From Shewanella nanhaiensis (GTDB lineage: Bacteria > Pseudomonadota > Gammaproteobacteria > Enterobacterales > Shewanellaceae), in NCBI RefSeq assembly GCF_019457885.1, contig NZ_JAHZST010000003.1:124001-188000 (forward strand): a DNA stretch of 64,000 nucleotides. Direction: 5' to 3'. A model generated the notes under the pieces. The model saw nothing but the letters and a program-made list of their open reading frames with translations, made no database searches and had not been told where the DNA came from. Of this stretch, positions 42,203 to 51,358 are shown piece by piece. Position 1 is the first letter of the stretch. Every line of letters begins with the position of its first letter. Made by a program: the position numbers and the translations under genes.

Positions 42203-43924
42203 TTAATTACGTTTTGATATTTCGGGAAGGACTGGAAATAACCACTCATCTGGATGAAGCTCATCCATTAATGGTGCTCCTTGAAAGAGTGTCACCCTCA
42301 CCCAACGGTCGGATCTAGGATCAAACTTAGTCGCGCCAAATACCGCTAACTTACTACGTAACAGATTCATAGGGAGAGCCTGTTTGGCCAACACATTCAT
42401 CTGAATGTCGCCCATATGACAATGACCAAGAGACCAGACTCTTCGCGCAATACTTGCATACTGAGGCGATGCCAACAGAAACTCGGCCAAGCTTCTGTTA
42501 TCAGGCTCAACAATCAAGGCTCGATAAAGCTGATTAACTTGTCTGGCGATATCGAGTGATAACTCTTTATCATCGCCAGGTTCAATCCCTCTGACACCTA
42601 AACGGGGCTCCTCTTTATCTTCCGAGCGGTACCAGAACCAATATTGGTTCTCCTCTTGACTGAAATCTATGTCAACAGCCCATCGATAACGTGTCTTAAG
42701 CACCTCAAGCATATGATGGATAGAGGTTCCTCTCGGGATCGCCAACACCTCATCAGCATTCATATCCTGCTCTAATGGATCGACAAGCTGCGGATAACAC
42801 TCGAGTAAGCAAGCTAAAAATACCTCTTGAGATTCAAGGCTAAATCTCTGGTTATATTCAATCTGTCTTTGCCATGTTACGTTTTGATGCTTTGTATAAC
42901 CAATAAACTTAACTATCTCAAAGAGATCCAACACGGCTTGATGATTCAACCTTTGTTGATATTCATCTATGGTGACCACCTGCTGCAGATGGGTTCGCGC
43001 CCTGTTAAGTAACTCAGTCAGCAGGGTGATATCAGCCTGGGCTATATCTTGCTCACTGACTACTGCAACCGCTTTCTCACGTTGAGAGAGCCATTGGTCG
43101 ACAACTCTAGGGTGGTTAATCAAATAGGGCGCCATGCCTAAACCTGTAGCATTTCCCACACCAAGGTAGCGTTGCAGACCTTTATCAAGCTCCACAGCCT
43201 GTTCACCCCCTTGCTGCTTCGCTAAATAGTGAACCCAATCGAGACTAAACTGCCTCAAAATATAGACGGCGCACATCTGCGCACTAAAGGAGAGATTAAA
43301 ATCTGGGTTATCTTGTAATATCTCAAAATCGGCAATACCAAACTTACCGTTCCCGTAAACAGCTGTCGTTCTTAAGATATAACCAACTTGTGCCAGCACC
43401 TCACGCTCTGGTTGTTCACCCGCCGCTAATGCATCGACTAGGTGCTCAAATACGCGCACACTTTTATTGGCTCGTGCCAGTACAATCACTTGAGTCGAGT
43501 TTCGCCCCGCCTCCTGCAGTGGCACATTATTTTGCAGTTGTGTCAGCAACTTCTTATCTATCTCACCAATGACTAAGGCGAAAGTGATATCCCACTTTTC
43601 AGCGATAACTCTATCAATGCGATCTTCATCATCAATCTCATTAGAAAAGATCACCAGATGATAGTCTTGATTCGGCGTCGTTAGCTTATATATCACCACA
43701 CCAAAACCTTTAGAACAGATCTGCCATTGAGCCACATCGAGTTGCCACTTATTGTGGTACATACGCCTTAATAGACCTCTTACAAAGCTAAGACGAGTTT
43801 GGTGCATCGCACCTAATCTTATTGGATCCATCACTATCGCAGGATCTCGCATGGAGCTCTCTGATTGAAACTCATCTCTTTCAGGCATATTCAACACCAT
43901 TCCCTCTACACTCTCACGACACAT
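42203..43924 (-). CDS. Large protein of unknown function in the BCCT cluster
   Basis: 573 residues, no signal peptide, no membrane segment, rich in Glu/Gln/Arg/Trp. I recognise no domain. Notable stretches are FVRGLLRRMYHNKWQLD near the N-terminus, VIYKLTTPNQDYHLVIFSNE, the conserved-looking RRVWSLGHCHMGDIQMN near residue 510, and a tail ending in VLPEISKRN. It follows BCCT after 53 bp and is followed by the DUF3726 gene after 19 bp. A strong GGGGGAG box precedes the ATG. An enzymatic or scaffold role in use of the imported compound is the natural guess from context. Experimental function is unknown to me. Confidence 0.7.
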   Translation of the reverse strand: MCRESVEGMVLNMPERDEFQSESSMRDPAIVMDPIRLGAMHQTRLSFVRGLLRRMYHNKWQLDVAQWQICSKGFGVVIYKLTTPNQDYHLVIFSNEIDDEDRIDRVIAEKWDITFALVIGEIDKKLLTQLQNNVPLQEAGRNSTQVIVLARANKSVRVFEHLVDALAAGEQPEREVLAQVGYILRTTAVYGNGKFGIADFEILQDNPDFNLSFSAQMCAVYILRQFSLDWVHYLAKQQGGEQAVELDKGLQRYLGVGNATGLGMAPYLINHPRVVDQWLSQREKAVAVVSEQDIAQADITLLTELLNRARTHLQQVVTIDEYQQRLNHQAVLDLFEIVKFIGYTKHQNVTWQRQIEYNQRFSLESQEVFLACLLECYPQLVDPLEQDMNADEVLAIPRGTSIHHMLEVLKTRYRWAVDIDFSQEENQYWFWYRSEDKEEPRLGVRGIEPGDDKELSLDIARQVNQLYRALIVEPDNRSLAEFLLASPQYASIARRVWSLGHCHMGDIQMNVLAKQALPMNLLRSKLAVFGATKFDPRSDRWVRVTLFQGAPLMDELHPDEWLFPVLPEISKRN

Positions 43925-43947
43925 AACTCCCCCTTTTCATTGGAAAC

Positions 43948-43969
43948 GGTGCAGTAAACTCACTGCACC
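43948..43969 (-). promoter_or_regulatory. Intercistronic hairpin between BCCT and 573-residue gene
   Basis: GGTGCAGT and ACTGCACC pair perfectly (8 bp) around a 6-base loop, starting 9 bases after the BCCT stop. With no T-run after it, mRNA processing or stability control within the operon is more likely than termination. Confidence 0.55.
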
Positions 43970-43977
43970 ATATCGGT

Positions 43978-45573
43978 TTATAGACCTTGAGCCTTCGCCA
44001 TCTTCATGGCGATCTGTGGCCCATTCCATAAGGAAGGTAAGAGGATCAGCGACACTGGAACCGCGGTAATAACGATAAAGGACTGCAATGCCGTCACCCC
44101 TCCAGAGCCTAATGAGATCAATATAATGGCGGTGATCCCCATCATAATTCCCCAAAAAATCCTAATCACAGCGTTTGGTTCTGTTGAACCACTGATCACA
44201 ACACTAATGGTGTAGGTCATTGAATCACCGGTTGTGACAATAAAAATGGTGGTCAGAATTAAGAATAGAATCGAGATCACCATAGGGAAAGGTAGTTGAT
44301 TAGTGACCGCTAATAAAGCACCGGGTAGATTAAACCCTTCAAATGCCTTACTGACAGAACCTGGATTGGCTATCTCAAACGCCAGCCCAGAGCCACCTAC
44401 CACAGTAAACCAGAAGCAGGTGATCAGCGGTGCGATAATACAGATTGAGAAAACGACCTTTCTAATGGTGTAACCTCGAGATATCTTGGCAAGAAAGATC
44501 GCCATCATAGGACCGTAGCCAATAAACCAGCCCCAGAAGAATACTGTCCACCAGCTTAACCAGCCCTCGTCACCTCGATAGGTCGCCATAGGGATAAAGT
44601 TATCGATCATAGTCCCAACCCCTTGCAGGTAGCTATTAACGATAAAATTTGTTGGACCAAATAGTAGGATATAGATAATCAAACCAACCGCTAAAATGAC
44701 GTTATAACGGCTAAGGATCTGGATCCCTCGGTTTACCCCACTCAAGGCTGAGATGGTATAGATAACGATAGCTAACATCACGATAATAAGCTGTGTAGTA
44801 AAGCCATCGGGAATACCAAAAAGAGCATTTAACGCGAAACTAAGCTGCAAGCCTAAAAATCCAATGGGGCCAATCGTTCCAGCAGCCACAGCAATGATAC
44901 AACATGCATCAATCAAAGCGCCTGTCGCGCCTTTCAATGCCCGCTCACCTAAGATGGGGTAAAGCAAGGTTCTAGGCTGCAGTGGTAAGCCCTTATCGTA
45001 ATGGAGGTGCATCAAGACAATGGAAGTTAAGCTACCTAAAATCGCCCAGGCTAAAAATCCCCAGTGCATAAAAGATTGAGATAAGGCATTAAATGCCCCC
45101 TGCATCTTATCCTCTTGAGCACCATAAAGTGGTGGTGGAGACACGAAATGTGCAATAGGCTCAGCTGCGGCCCAAAATACGCCACCACCGGCCAACAGGG
45201 TACATAGAATGATCGCCATCCATTTGAAGCCGTCAATTTCCGGTTTATCCAGATTACCTAAACGAACATTACCCGTTTTTGCTGAGGCCAAAGCGATGGC
45301 AATCACAAAGGCCAGTAACATCAAAATTTGCCAAAATGGACCAAAATAGTTCACTGACCAGGCGAAACCAGCGTTAACTATCTCTGACAGAAGTTGGTTA
45401 TCAAAAAGAGCTAAGATAACGAACAGACTGATAAAACCACCGCTCATCCAAAAAGCTGGATTATCGACTCCTAATTTCTCTAAAACGGATCCAGGTTTAT
45501 CCGTCATCATTGTGCTATCGGTTATATTAGACATTGAGTGTCCCCCAGCATTTAACTGCTTTTTTTTGCACAT
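43978..45573 (-). CDS. BCCT-family transporter
   Basis: 531 residues with 12 membrane helices. BCCT carriers import betaine, choline, carnitine and similar zwitterions. The helix-8 segment reads FFWGWFIGYGPMMAIFLAKISRGYTIR. BetP has WWISW in its aromatic box, whereas here the pattern is WFIGY, so Trp residues are replaced by Phe and Tyr. The helix-3 glycine stretch reads LLAGGGVFWAAAEPI. Both point to a substrate range different from glycine betaine. Two starts have good ribosome-binding sites (45573 and 45534); I kept the longer. It is the fourth gene of the RidA-ALDH-M19 operon. Confidence 0.9.
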   Translation of the reverse strand: MCKKKQLNAGGHSMSNITDSTMMTDKPGSVLEKLGVDNPAFWMSGGFISLFVILALFDNQLLSEIVNAGFAWSVNYFGPFWQILMLLAFVIAIALASAKTGNVRLGNLDKPEIDGFKWMAIILCTLLAGGGVFWAAAEPIAHFVSPPPLYGAQEDKMQGAFNALSQSFMHWGFLAWAILGSLTSIVLMHLHYDKGLPLQPRTLLYPILGERALKGATGALIDACCIIAVAAGTIGPIGFLGLQLSFALNALFGIPDGFTTQLIIVMLAIVIYTISALSGVNRGIQILSRYNVILAVGLIIYILLFGPTNFIVNSYLQGVGTMIDNFIPMATYRGDEGWLSWWTVFFWGWFIGYGPMMAIFLAKISRGYTIRKVVFSICIIAPLITCFWFTVVGGSGLAFEIANPGSVSKAFEGFNLPGALLAVTNQLPFPMVISILFLILTTIFIVTTGDSMTYTISVVISGSTEPNAVIRIFWGIMMGITAIILISLGSGGVTALQSFIVITAVPVSLILLPSLWNGPQIAMKMAKAQGL

Positions 45574-45664
45574 ATCAGCTCCTATCTTTTCTTTTGCTAA
45601 TTAGAGGAACTAATAACCACACGCTCTTAAATAATATGAGTGATGTTGACATCATTCGGTTTTG

Positions 45665-46648
45665 TTATTTTTTTAAACTTAACTCCAAGAAATTAAACCA
45701 ATTCCCCCCAATAATTTGGTTGGTTTCCTCTTGGTTAAAACCATGTTCGAGTAAGCCGTTATAGATATTTTTCATCCCGTTTTGAGCATCAAACCAAGGT
45801 AAAGCCGCTGGCCAACCTGAGTTTGAGGAAGAGCCCTCGCCATAATCCATTGACTTAGACCAGCGTCCATTTCGCATCCACTCCAGCACCGACTGAGGCT
45901 GGTTCAGACACAGATCGCTACCAATGGCCAAACGATCAACCCCAATTAAATCAGCGGTTTTAGCCACCATCTCGCAAAAATCGTTTAGCTGACATTGGCT
46001 TCCATTTGGCAGATGGAATGGGTACAAACTAAATCCCAATAACCCTCCAGAGTCTCCCAATGCCGTTAACACCTCGTTGGATTTATTACGCAGTGCATCA
46101 TGGGCAAAAGTTGGATTGGCGTGGCTGATACAGATAGGGCGCTCTGAGAGCTCAATCGTCTCCAATGTTGAGCGTTCAGCGCTATGGGACATATCGATGA
46201 TCATGCCGACTCGGTTCATCTCTTTAATGACCTGCTTACCAAAGCGGGTCACACCTGAGTCGACACTTTCATAACACCCTGTCGCCAGTAGGCTTTGATT
46301 GTTATAGGTCAGCTGCATAATCAGTAAGCCCTGCTTACGCATCACCTCAATCAGGTCAATCTCATCATCTATGGGTGAGCAGTTTTGCGCGCCAAATAAG
46401 ATCCCCACACGGCCAGATGCTTTCGCGCTCGCAATGTCTTCCACGCCATTTACTGGCATAATCAGGTCGTTATTTTGCTCAAATAAACGGTTCCATTGCC
46501 CAAATTGTGTCAAGGTCTGACGAGCATCCTCATGGTAGGCCAAGGTCACATGGACTGCGGTGATCCCGCTCTCTCTCAAGGTGATAAAATAATCTCGGGT
46601 CCAGTTGCAGTACTGCAGGCCGTCGATAATAATTTGATCCTGATACAT
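45665..46648 (-). CDS. M19-like putative dipeptidase, altered metal site
   Basis: 327 residues, cytoplasmic (no signal). The M19 fold is recognisable from IDMSHSAERSTLETIE, ICISHANPTF, LAIGSDLCLNQ and the final GGNWFNFLE. The opening IDGLQYCNW lacks the HxD of classical renal dipeptidases, and the bridging Glu region reads LFGAQNCSP. The same changes occur in P. aeruginosa PA5396-like proteins near betaine-catabolic genes, as I recall. It lies 9 bp after the aldehyde dehydrogenase gene, clearly in one operon. It may hydrolyse an amide or peptide-like substrate, or have another role; no substrate is known. Confidence 0.85.
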   Translation of the reverse strand: MYQDQIIIDGLQYCNWTRDYFITLRESGITAVHVTLAYHEDARQTLTQFGQWNRLFEQNNDLIMPVNGVEDIASAKASGRVGILFGAQNCSPIDDEIDLIEVMRKQGLLIMQLTYNNQSLLATGCYESVDSGVTRFGKQVIKEMNRVGMIIDMSHSAERSTLETIELSERPICISHANPTFAHDALRNKSNEVLTALGDSGGLLGFSLYPFHLPNGSQCQLNDFCEMVAKTADLIGVDRLAIGSDLCLNQPQSVLEWMRNGRWSKSMDYGEGSSSNSGWPAALPWFDAQNGMKNIYNGLLEHGFNQEETNQIIGGNWFNFLELSLKK

Positions 46649-46657
46649 AGAATCTCC

Positions 46658-48118
46658 TTAGTAGGGACGCTGATAAGTGGTTTTGATCACGGTATAGAAC
46701 TCTTTGGCGTATTGCCCCTGCTCTCTTGGACCGAAACTTGACTCTTTACGGCCACCAAAAGGCACATGGTAATCGGTACCCGCTGTCGGTAAGTTCACCA
46801 TCACACAGCCTGTCTGGGCCTGCTGTTTAAACACTGCACTATTACGCAGGCTTTGAGTAATGATCCCACCAGTTAAGCCAAATCGCGTATCGTTAACCGT
46901 AGCAATCGCTTCATCTAGATCTTGCACCTTGATGATCCCAGCCATAGGCGCAAACACCTCCTCCTGATTCACTGACCAGCTGTTATCAGTCTCTAGTAAT
47001 AGGGTTGGCGACATATAGTAACCATCATGATCTAGGGTCAGCTTTTCACCGCCAAATCCTACTGATGCTCCTTCCGCCTTGGCCTTTTCCAGCCAATCAA
47101 AATTGGCATCCAACTGATTTTTATCAACAACAGGCCCCATAAACACGCCTTCAGTTAGTGCATGACCAACCTTGAGTCCTGACATCCGTTTTATCAGGGC
47201 GTCGACATAAGCATCATGGACGCTATCAAAGACCACCAACCTCGAAGAGGCAGTGCACTTTTGGCCAGCACCTGAGAATGACCCCATAATGGTGGCCTCA
47301 ACGGCAATATCGATATCCGCGTCGTCGGCAATAACAAGTGCATTCTTACTCCCCATCTCAAGTTGGCAACGCACAAAGTTAGCCGCTGTCGCTGTTGCCA
47401 CTTTACGGCCTGTTTCAACTGAGCCAGTAAAACTAACTCCATCGATATCTGGGGAGTGGATCAAGGTATTGCCCACCTCAGCACCACTGCCTAACACTAA
47501 ATTAAACGTCCCCGCTGGCAAGCCTTGTCTGTGGATGATCTCAGTCAGAGCCACGGCACTTGCTGGCGTTAGGTTTGCAGGTTTCCAGATAACACTATTA
47601 CCAAATGCCAGTGCTGGGGCGATTTTCCAAGCCGCTGTCGCCGTTGGGAAGTTCCAAGGAGAGATCACTGCGACCACACCTAAGGCTTCACGCGTGACCT
47701 CAACAGAGACACCTGGACGCACAGATTGAGCAAGGTCGCCCATCTGCCTTAACACTTCGGCGGCAAAATAGTGGAAAAACTGTCCGGCGCGATAGATCTC
47801 TCCTCTTCCCTCTGCAAAGGGCTTGCCCTCTTCGCTGGCGAGTAGCTTTCCTAGTTCATCACAACGGGCAATCAACTCATCGCCAATGGCTTGCAGAACA
47901 CTCTGTTTTTTCTCTAGTGATGTATGTTCCCATTGAGGTTGCGCGCCTCTTGCCGCCTCAATTGCATCAATAACTTGCTGCTTACTGGCCTGTGAGAACT
48001 CACCTAAGCTTTCAGAGATATCTGAGGGGTTGATATTGGCTTTTGTCGCAATACCTGTGTGCCACTCGCCGTTAATATAGAGTGATTTTTCTGCAGAAAA
48101 TGTCATATGAAATCCCAT
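46658..48118 (-). CDS. NAD(P)-dependent aldehyde dehydrogenase, 2-oxoglutarate-semialdehyde type
   Basis: 486 residues. The catalytic cysteine is C288 in GAGQKCTASS, and the general-base Glu is in CQLEMGSKNAL. The nucleotide-binding SPWNFPTATAAWKIAPALAFGN is seen. The C-terminal stretch MVNLPTAGTDYHVPFGGRKES...FGPREQGQYAKEFYT matches the 2,5-dioxovalerate (2-oxoglutarate semialdehyde) dehydrogenases of hydroxyproline, arabinose and glucarate pathways. That enzyme makes 2-oxoglutarate. The alternatives are succinate-semialdehyde or similar aldehyde substrates. It lies between RidA (27 bp) and M19 (9 bp). Confidence 0.88.
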   Translation of the reverse strand: MGFHMTFSAEKSLYINGEWHTGIATKANINPSDISESLGEFSQASKQQVIDAIEAARGAQPQWEHTSLEKKQSVLQAIGDELIARCDELGKLLASEEGKPFAEGRGEIYRAGQFFHYFAAEVLRQMGDLAQSVRPGVSVEVTREALGVVAVISPWNFPTATAAWKIAPALAFGNSVIWKPANLTPASAVALTEIIHRQGLPAGTFNLVLGSGAEVGNTLIHSPDIDGVSFTGSVETGRKVATATAANFVRCQLEMGSKNALVIADDADIDIAVEATIMGSFSGAGQKCTASSRLVVFDSVHDAYVDALIKRMSGLKVGHALTEGVFMGPVVDKNQLDANFDWLEKAKAEGASVGFGGEKLTLDHDGYYMSPTLLLETDNSWSVNQEEVFAPMAGIIKVQDLDEAIATVNDTRFGLTGGIITQSLRNSAVFKQQAQTGCVMVNLPTAGTDYHVPFGGRKESSFGPREQGQYAKEFYTVIKTTYQRPY

Positions 48119-48146
48119 TGTTTTAATTTAATTTTTAGGTGATTGA

Positions 48147-48536
48147 TTAATTCACTGCCGCATAAACGACGAGCTCGACCAACATCTCCTCTCTTGCCAA
48201 TCCAGCAATAACCATTGCCGCTCTATTGGGAAAAGGCGCGGTAAAATATTGACTGTATACCTGATTAAATTCGGCTAAATAACTGCGATCAGTAACATAG
48301 ATAAGCACTTGCAATACCGCGTCGGAGTTAACACCGGCCGCCTCTAAGGTATGCATTAAGTTATCCATCACCTGTTTTGACTGGGCATTGATGCCACCAG
48401 CAACCACCTCACCGGATGCGTTGATAGGGATCTGAGCCGTATAGAGAGTGCCGTTATTAACCACCGCCCACTCTAGTGGAGCCTTAGATGCAAATAGCTC
48501 TGTTTTCACGGCTTGTTTAATTAACTTTGAGCTCAT
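48147..48536 (-). CDS. RidA-family enamine/imine deaminase
   Basis: 129 residues. The YjgF/YER057c/UK114 fold is seen, with PINASGEVVAGGINAQSKQVMDNL and the arginine-bearing APFPNRAAMVIAGL followed by VELVVYA. The arginine that binds the carboxylate of 2-aminoacrylate-type imines appears conserved, so an active imine hydrolase is expected. It is the first gene of the cluster, implying that the pathway passes through a reactive imine or enamine. It is divergent from the LysR gene. Confidence 0.9.
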   Translation of the reverse strand: MSSKLIKQAVKTELFASKAPLEWAVVNNGTLYTAQIPINASGEVVAGGINAQSKQVMDNLMHTLEAAGVNSDAVLQVLIYVTDRSYLAEFNQVYSQYFTAPFPNRAAMVIAGLAREEMLVELVVYAAVN

Positions 48537-48596
48537 ACTTAACCTTTATTGACAATTGTTATTGCGTAATGGCTAAAGTATGCGCAAGAATAAGTC

Positions 48597-48628
48597 ATCA
48601 ATCGAACGCTTTATTTTTTACGATTGAT
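48597..48628. promoter_or_regulatory. Candidate LysR operator ATCAATCG-N16-CGATTGAT
   Basis: A perfect 8-bp inverted repeat with a 16-bp spacer lies in the 163-bp divergent region between ridA and the LysR gene. AAGTC/AAGTT bases extend the symmetry partially on the outside. The spacing is longer than the usual LysR box but the position is right. Confidence 0.45.
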
Positions 48629-48699
48629 AAGTTTTTTTTATCACTAATACCGACCATTTCAGCAACACTAATTAGAAAAATAAAGGCAAAGAAGGCGTT

Positions 48700-49590
48700 A
48701 TGGATATTAAATTGCAGCAGTTAAAGTATTTCTCTCTCGTGGCGGAAAAGGGGGGATTTAGAGCGGCATCAGATACGGCAAATCGATCTCAAGCCGCTCT
48801 GTCCACCTCAGTGAAAGAGTTAGAGAAGATACTGGGCCAAGCCCTGTTTGATACGGGTCATAAGGCGCAACTTACCCCCTATGGCGAGGTCTGTTTGCCT
48901 ATGGTTAATCAGTTTTTAAACCTATATCAATCATTGGACAGTGACCTCAGAGCCGCTGCTAAAGGGGAGTTTGGCCGTTTAAAAATTGCCTCCGTCCCCT
49001 CTGTTGCTGCCAAGCTCTTGCCAAAGGTGTTGGCGGCTTTTTGCAGTAACCACCCAGAAGTTCAAGTATCGCTAATTGATGATAATGCGGTAGGCATTGA
49101 AAAAAGATTGCTCGCCGGAGAGGTTGATCTAGCACTGGGAAACTGCCTCCATGCTAGCGATCATCGAATTGAGTTTTCGCCTCTGTTTACCGATCCTCTA
49201 GGCCTTGTTTGCCAAAAAGAACATCCACTTGCCAGCAAGCATCAAGGGGTCGATTGGACCGATATTATTCCATTTCCTTTTATCAAAAATGGTACCTGTC
49301 GGTTGCTTGCCACCACGCCAGCGGCAGTATTAGCCGAACAAGCAAACTACGATGTTGAAAATATCACTTCACTGTTTTCAGTACTCGAATTAGGTGTTGG
49401 TGTTACCACGCTTCCTAAACTAGCTTTCCCTATAGAAAATAACAATTTAGTCTGGGTGCCATTAAAAAAGCCTTTTATTGAACGAGAGATAGGGATCTTC
49501 CGCTCCATAGAGCGTCACCTATCACCACAAGCTGACGCTTTTTTGCGACTTTGCCAAACCCAATTCGAGGCCTGTAATACCCAACTCTAG
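48700..49590 (+). CDS. LysR-family regulator of the BCCT/RidA cluster
   Basis: 296 residues. The LysR winged helix at the N-terminus (LKYFSLVAEKGGFRAASDTANRSQAALSTSVKELEKILGQALFD) is followed by a ligand-binding domain. It is divergently placed from the RidA-first operon, with the inverted repeat at 48597 between, so it very likely controls that operon in response to a pathway compound. It lies 50 bp before the SDR gene on the same strand. Confidence 0.92.
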   Translation: MDIKLQQLKYFSLVAEKGGFRAASDTANRSQAALSTSVKELEKILGQALFDTGHKAQLTPYGEVCLPMVNQFLNLYQSLDSDLRAAAKGEFGRLKIASVPSVAAKLLPKVLAAFCSNHPEVQVSLIDDNAVGIEKRLLAGEVDLALGNCLHASDHRIEFSPLFTDPLGLVCQKEHPLASKHQGVDWTDIIPFPFIKNGTCRLLATTPAAVLAEQANYDVENITSLFSVLELGVGVTTLPKLAFPIENNNLVWVPLKKPFIEREIGIFRSIERHLSPQADAFLRLCQTQFEACNTQL

Positions 49591-49640
49591 TGAAAAAACG
49601 TTATAGTGGCCAAAGGCTAACCAAAATTTAAGGCAGATAG

Positions 49641-50507
49641 ATGAGTCATAAGCTTCACACAGAGAAAACAGTAGAACCTCTCCCGACGATACTCATTACA
49701 GGGGCATCTAAAGGTGTAGGTGCCGCCTGTGCTCATGGGTTTGCTAAAGCCTACCCAGCTGGTGTTAGACTTGTGCTTGTCGCAAGAGGCTTAGCTGGAT
49801 TACAAGCCCTAGAGAGTGATTTAGTCCAATACCCCAATGCCCAAATATTAACCTTAACTGCAGATATTGCCGATCTACAGGCATGTCAGGCACTAGTTGA
49901 GAAAACCCTAACCAAATTTGGCCAAATTAACGTATTAGTCAATAACGCAGGCTTACATCATAGAGGCGCTTTTAGTGAGCGAACTCCTGAGCAGATAGCC
50001 GCCATGGTCGATCTAAACCTTAAATCTCCTCTCTATTTAACCTCTCTTGTGCTACCCCATATGCCCACTCCAACAGCAAGTAACGGTAACGCAATCGTCA
50101 TGGTAGGTTCATTAGCGGGGCGAGCACCACTTCAAGGCGCTGCAACCTATAGCAGCACTAAATCTGGATTACGCGCCTTCACTTATGCCCTCCACGAAGA
50201 GCTTAAAGAGAGTTCTATTAATGTGGCTGTAGTATCTCCAGGGCCTATCGATACCAGCTTTATTATGGATGAGATAGATGAAGTTGAGGATATCGTCTAC
50301 TCACAACCTATGAGTACGCCAGAACAAGTTGCAGATGCGGTCATCAAACTTTCACAGAATCAAGATGCCGAAATTGCTATGCCCTGGTTCAGCGGTAAGC
50401 TTGCCACCTTAGGCTATCTTTCTCCTCGCTTTCGCCGAGCAATACGTGGACTTCTCTATAAAATAGGTCGAAAAAATAAAGAGAAATATCGTCAACGTAG
50501 GTCTTAA
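49641..50507 (+). CDS. Short-chain dehydrogenase/reductase
   Basis: 288 residues with a classical SDR plan: nucleotide-binding TGASKGVGAACAHGF near residue 20, NNAG at about 110, and catalytic Ser plus YSSTK (Tyr/Lys) with PGPIDTSF. It is cytoplasmic and NAD(P)-dependent. It lies 50 bp downstream of the LysR gene on the same strand. A role in the cluster is possible but not shown; SDRs of this type commonly act on hydroxyl or keto groups of lipids or small alcohols. Confidence 0.9.
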   Translation: MSHKLHTEKTVEPLPTILITGASKGVGAACAHGFAKAYPAGVRLVLVARGLAGLQALESDLVQYPNAQILTLTADIADLQACQALVEKTLTKFGQINVLVNNAGLHHRGAFSERTPEQIAAMVDLNLKSPLYLTSLVLPHMPTPTASNGNAIVMVGSLAGRAPLQGAATYSSTKSGLRAFTYALHEELKESSINVAVVSPGPIDTSFIMDEIDEVEDIVYSQPMSTPEQVADAVIKLSQNQDAEIAMPWFSGKLATLGYLSPRFRRAIRGLLYKIGRKNKEKYRQRRS

Positions 50508-50581
50508 TAGGGTAGGTTAACTAAAGAGAGGAGAGAGAGCACACAACAGCCATACGCTAATCACTACGATGGGGATTTGAA

Positions 50582-51295
50582 ATGAAAGGGAGACTCATTT
50601 TATCAATACTATTAATACTTTCTACATGGGATGGCCTTGCCAAAGAGTATCACTTCGTCTCAATTGAGAACTTAATAGAGCAGGAAGTTGGACGAAAAGT
50701 ATTACCACAATTTTACAAAAAACTAGGTCATAGCATCACCATTACCCCTCTCCCGGGGAAAAGAGCATCGACAACCGTCTCTTTAGGAGAAAAAGATGGC
50801 GAGATTATGCGTATCTTCTCCTATGGCATAGAACACCCAAATACTTTACGTGTCCCTACTCCATACTATTCACTGCAAACCATGGCCTTTTATAAAAAAA
50901 GCAGCGGTGTTGTGATCAACCAAAAGGAAGATCTTAAGCACTATAAGCTCGTTAAAGTTCGCGGAGTCAAACACACCAATAACATTACCCAAGGGATGCC
51001 ATTCGTTCACGATGTTGATTCTACAGTAGCCATGATGGATCTGCTCGAGTTGGGTCGTGTCCAAGTCGCACTCACGAACACGATAGATGGCCTTTTGGCA
51101 ATTAAGGCGCGAGGTTATACCGATATCATAAGCCTAAGTGAGCCACTAGATGAACTCAGCCTCTATCACTATGTCCATCAAGATCACTCACTATTAGTTA
51201 ATGAAGTTGATAGTGTCATCAAACAGATGAAGTCAAATGGCGAACTTGAAAAGATTATAAAGCAGGCTGAAAAAGAGGTGTTTGGCGCGAATTAA
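50582..51295 (+). CDS. Periplasmic solute-binding protein (SBP_bac_3-like)
   Basis: 237 residues. A signal peptide lies at the N-terminus (cleavage near LAKEY, about residue 21). The body resembles the type 2 binding fold: EIMRIFSYGIEHPNTLRVPTPYYSLQTMAFYKKSSG, then ALTNTIDGLLAI. No transporter genes adjoin, so it may be an orphan receptor or, as for several Alteromonadales proteins of this type, a sensory partner. The chemoreceptor gene at 51359 is convergent. Confidence 0.8.
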   Translation: MKGRLILSILLILSTWDGLAKEYHFVSIENLIEQEVGRKVLPQFYKKLGHSITITPLPGKRASTTVSLGEKDGEIMRIFSYGIEHPNTLRVPTPYYSLQTMAFYKKSSGVVINQKEDLKHYKLVKVRGVKHTNNITQGMPFVHDVDSTVAMMDLLELGRVQVALTNTIDGLLAIKARGYTDIISLSEPLDELSLYHYVHQDHSLLVNEVDSVIKQMKSNGELEKIIKQAEKEVFGAN

Positions 51296-51358
51296 ATTGT
51301 GAGATATTTACGCTCCCCCCACCATAATAAACGATGAGGGCGAGCGCTTATCTAGACT

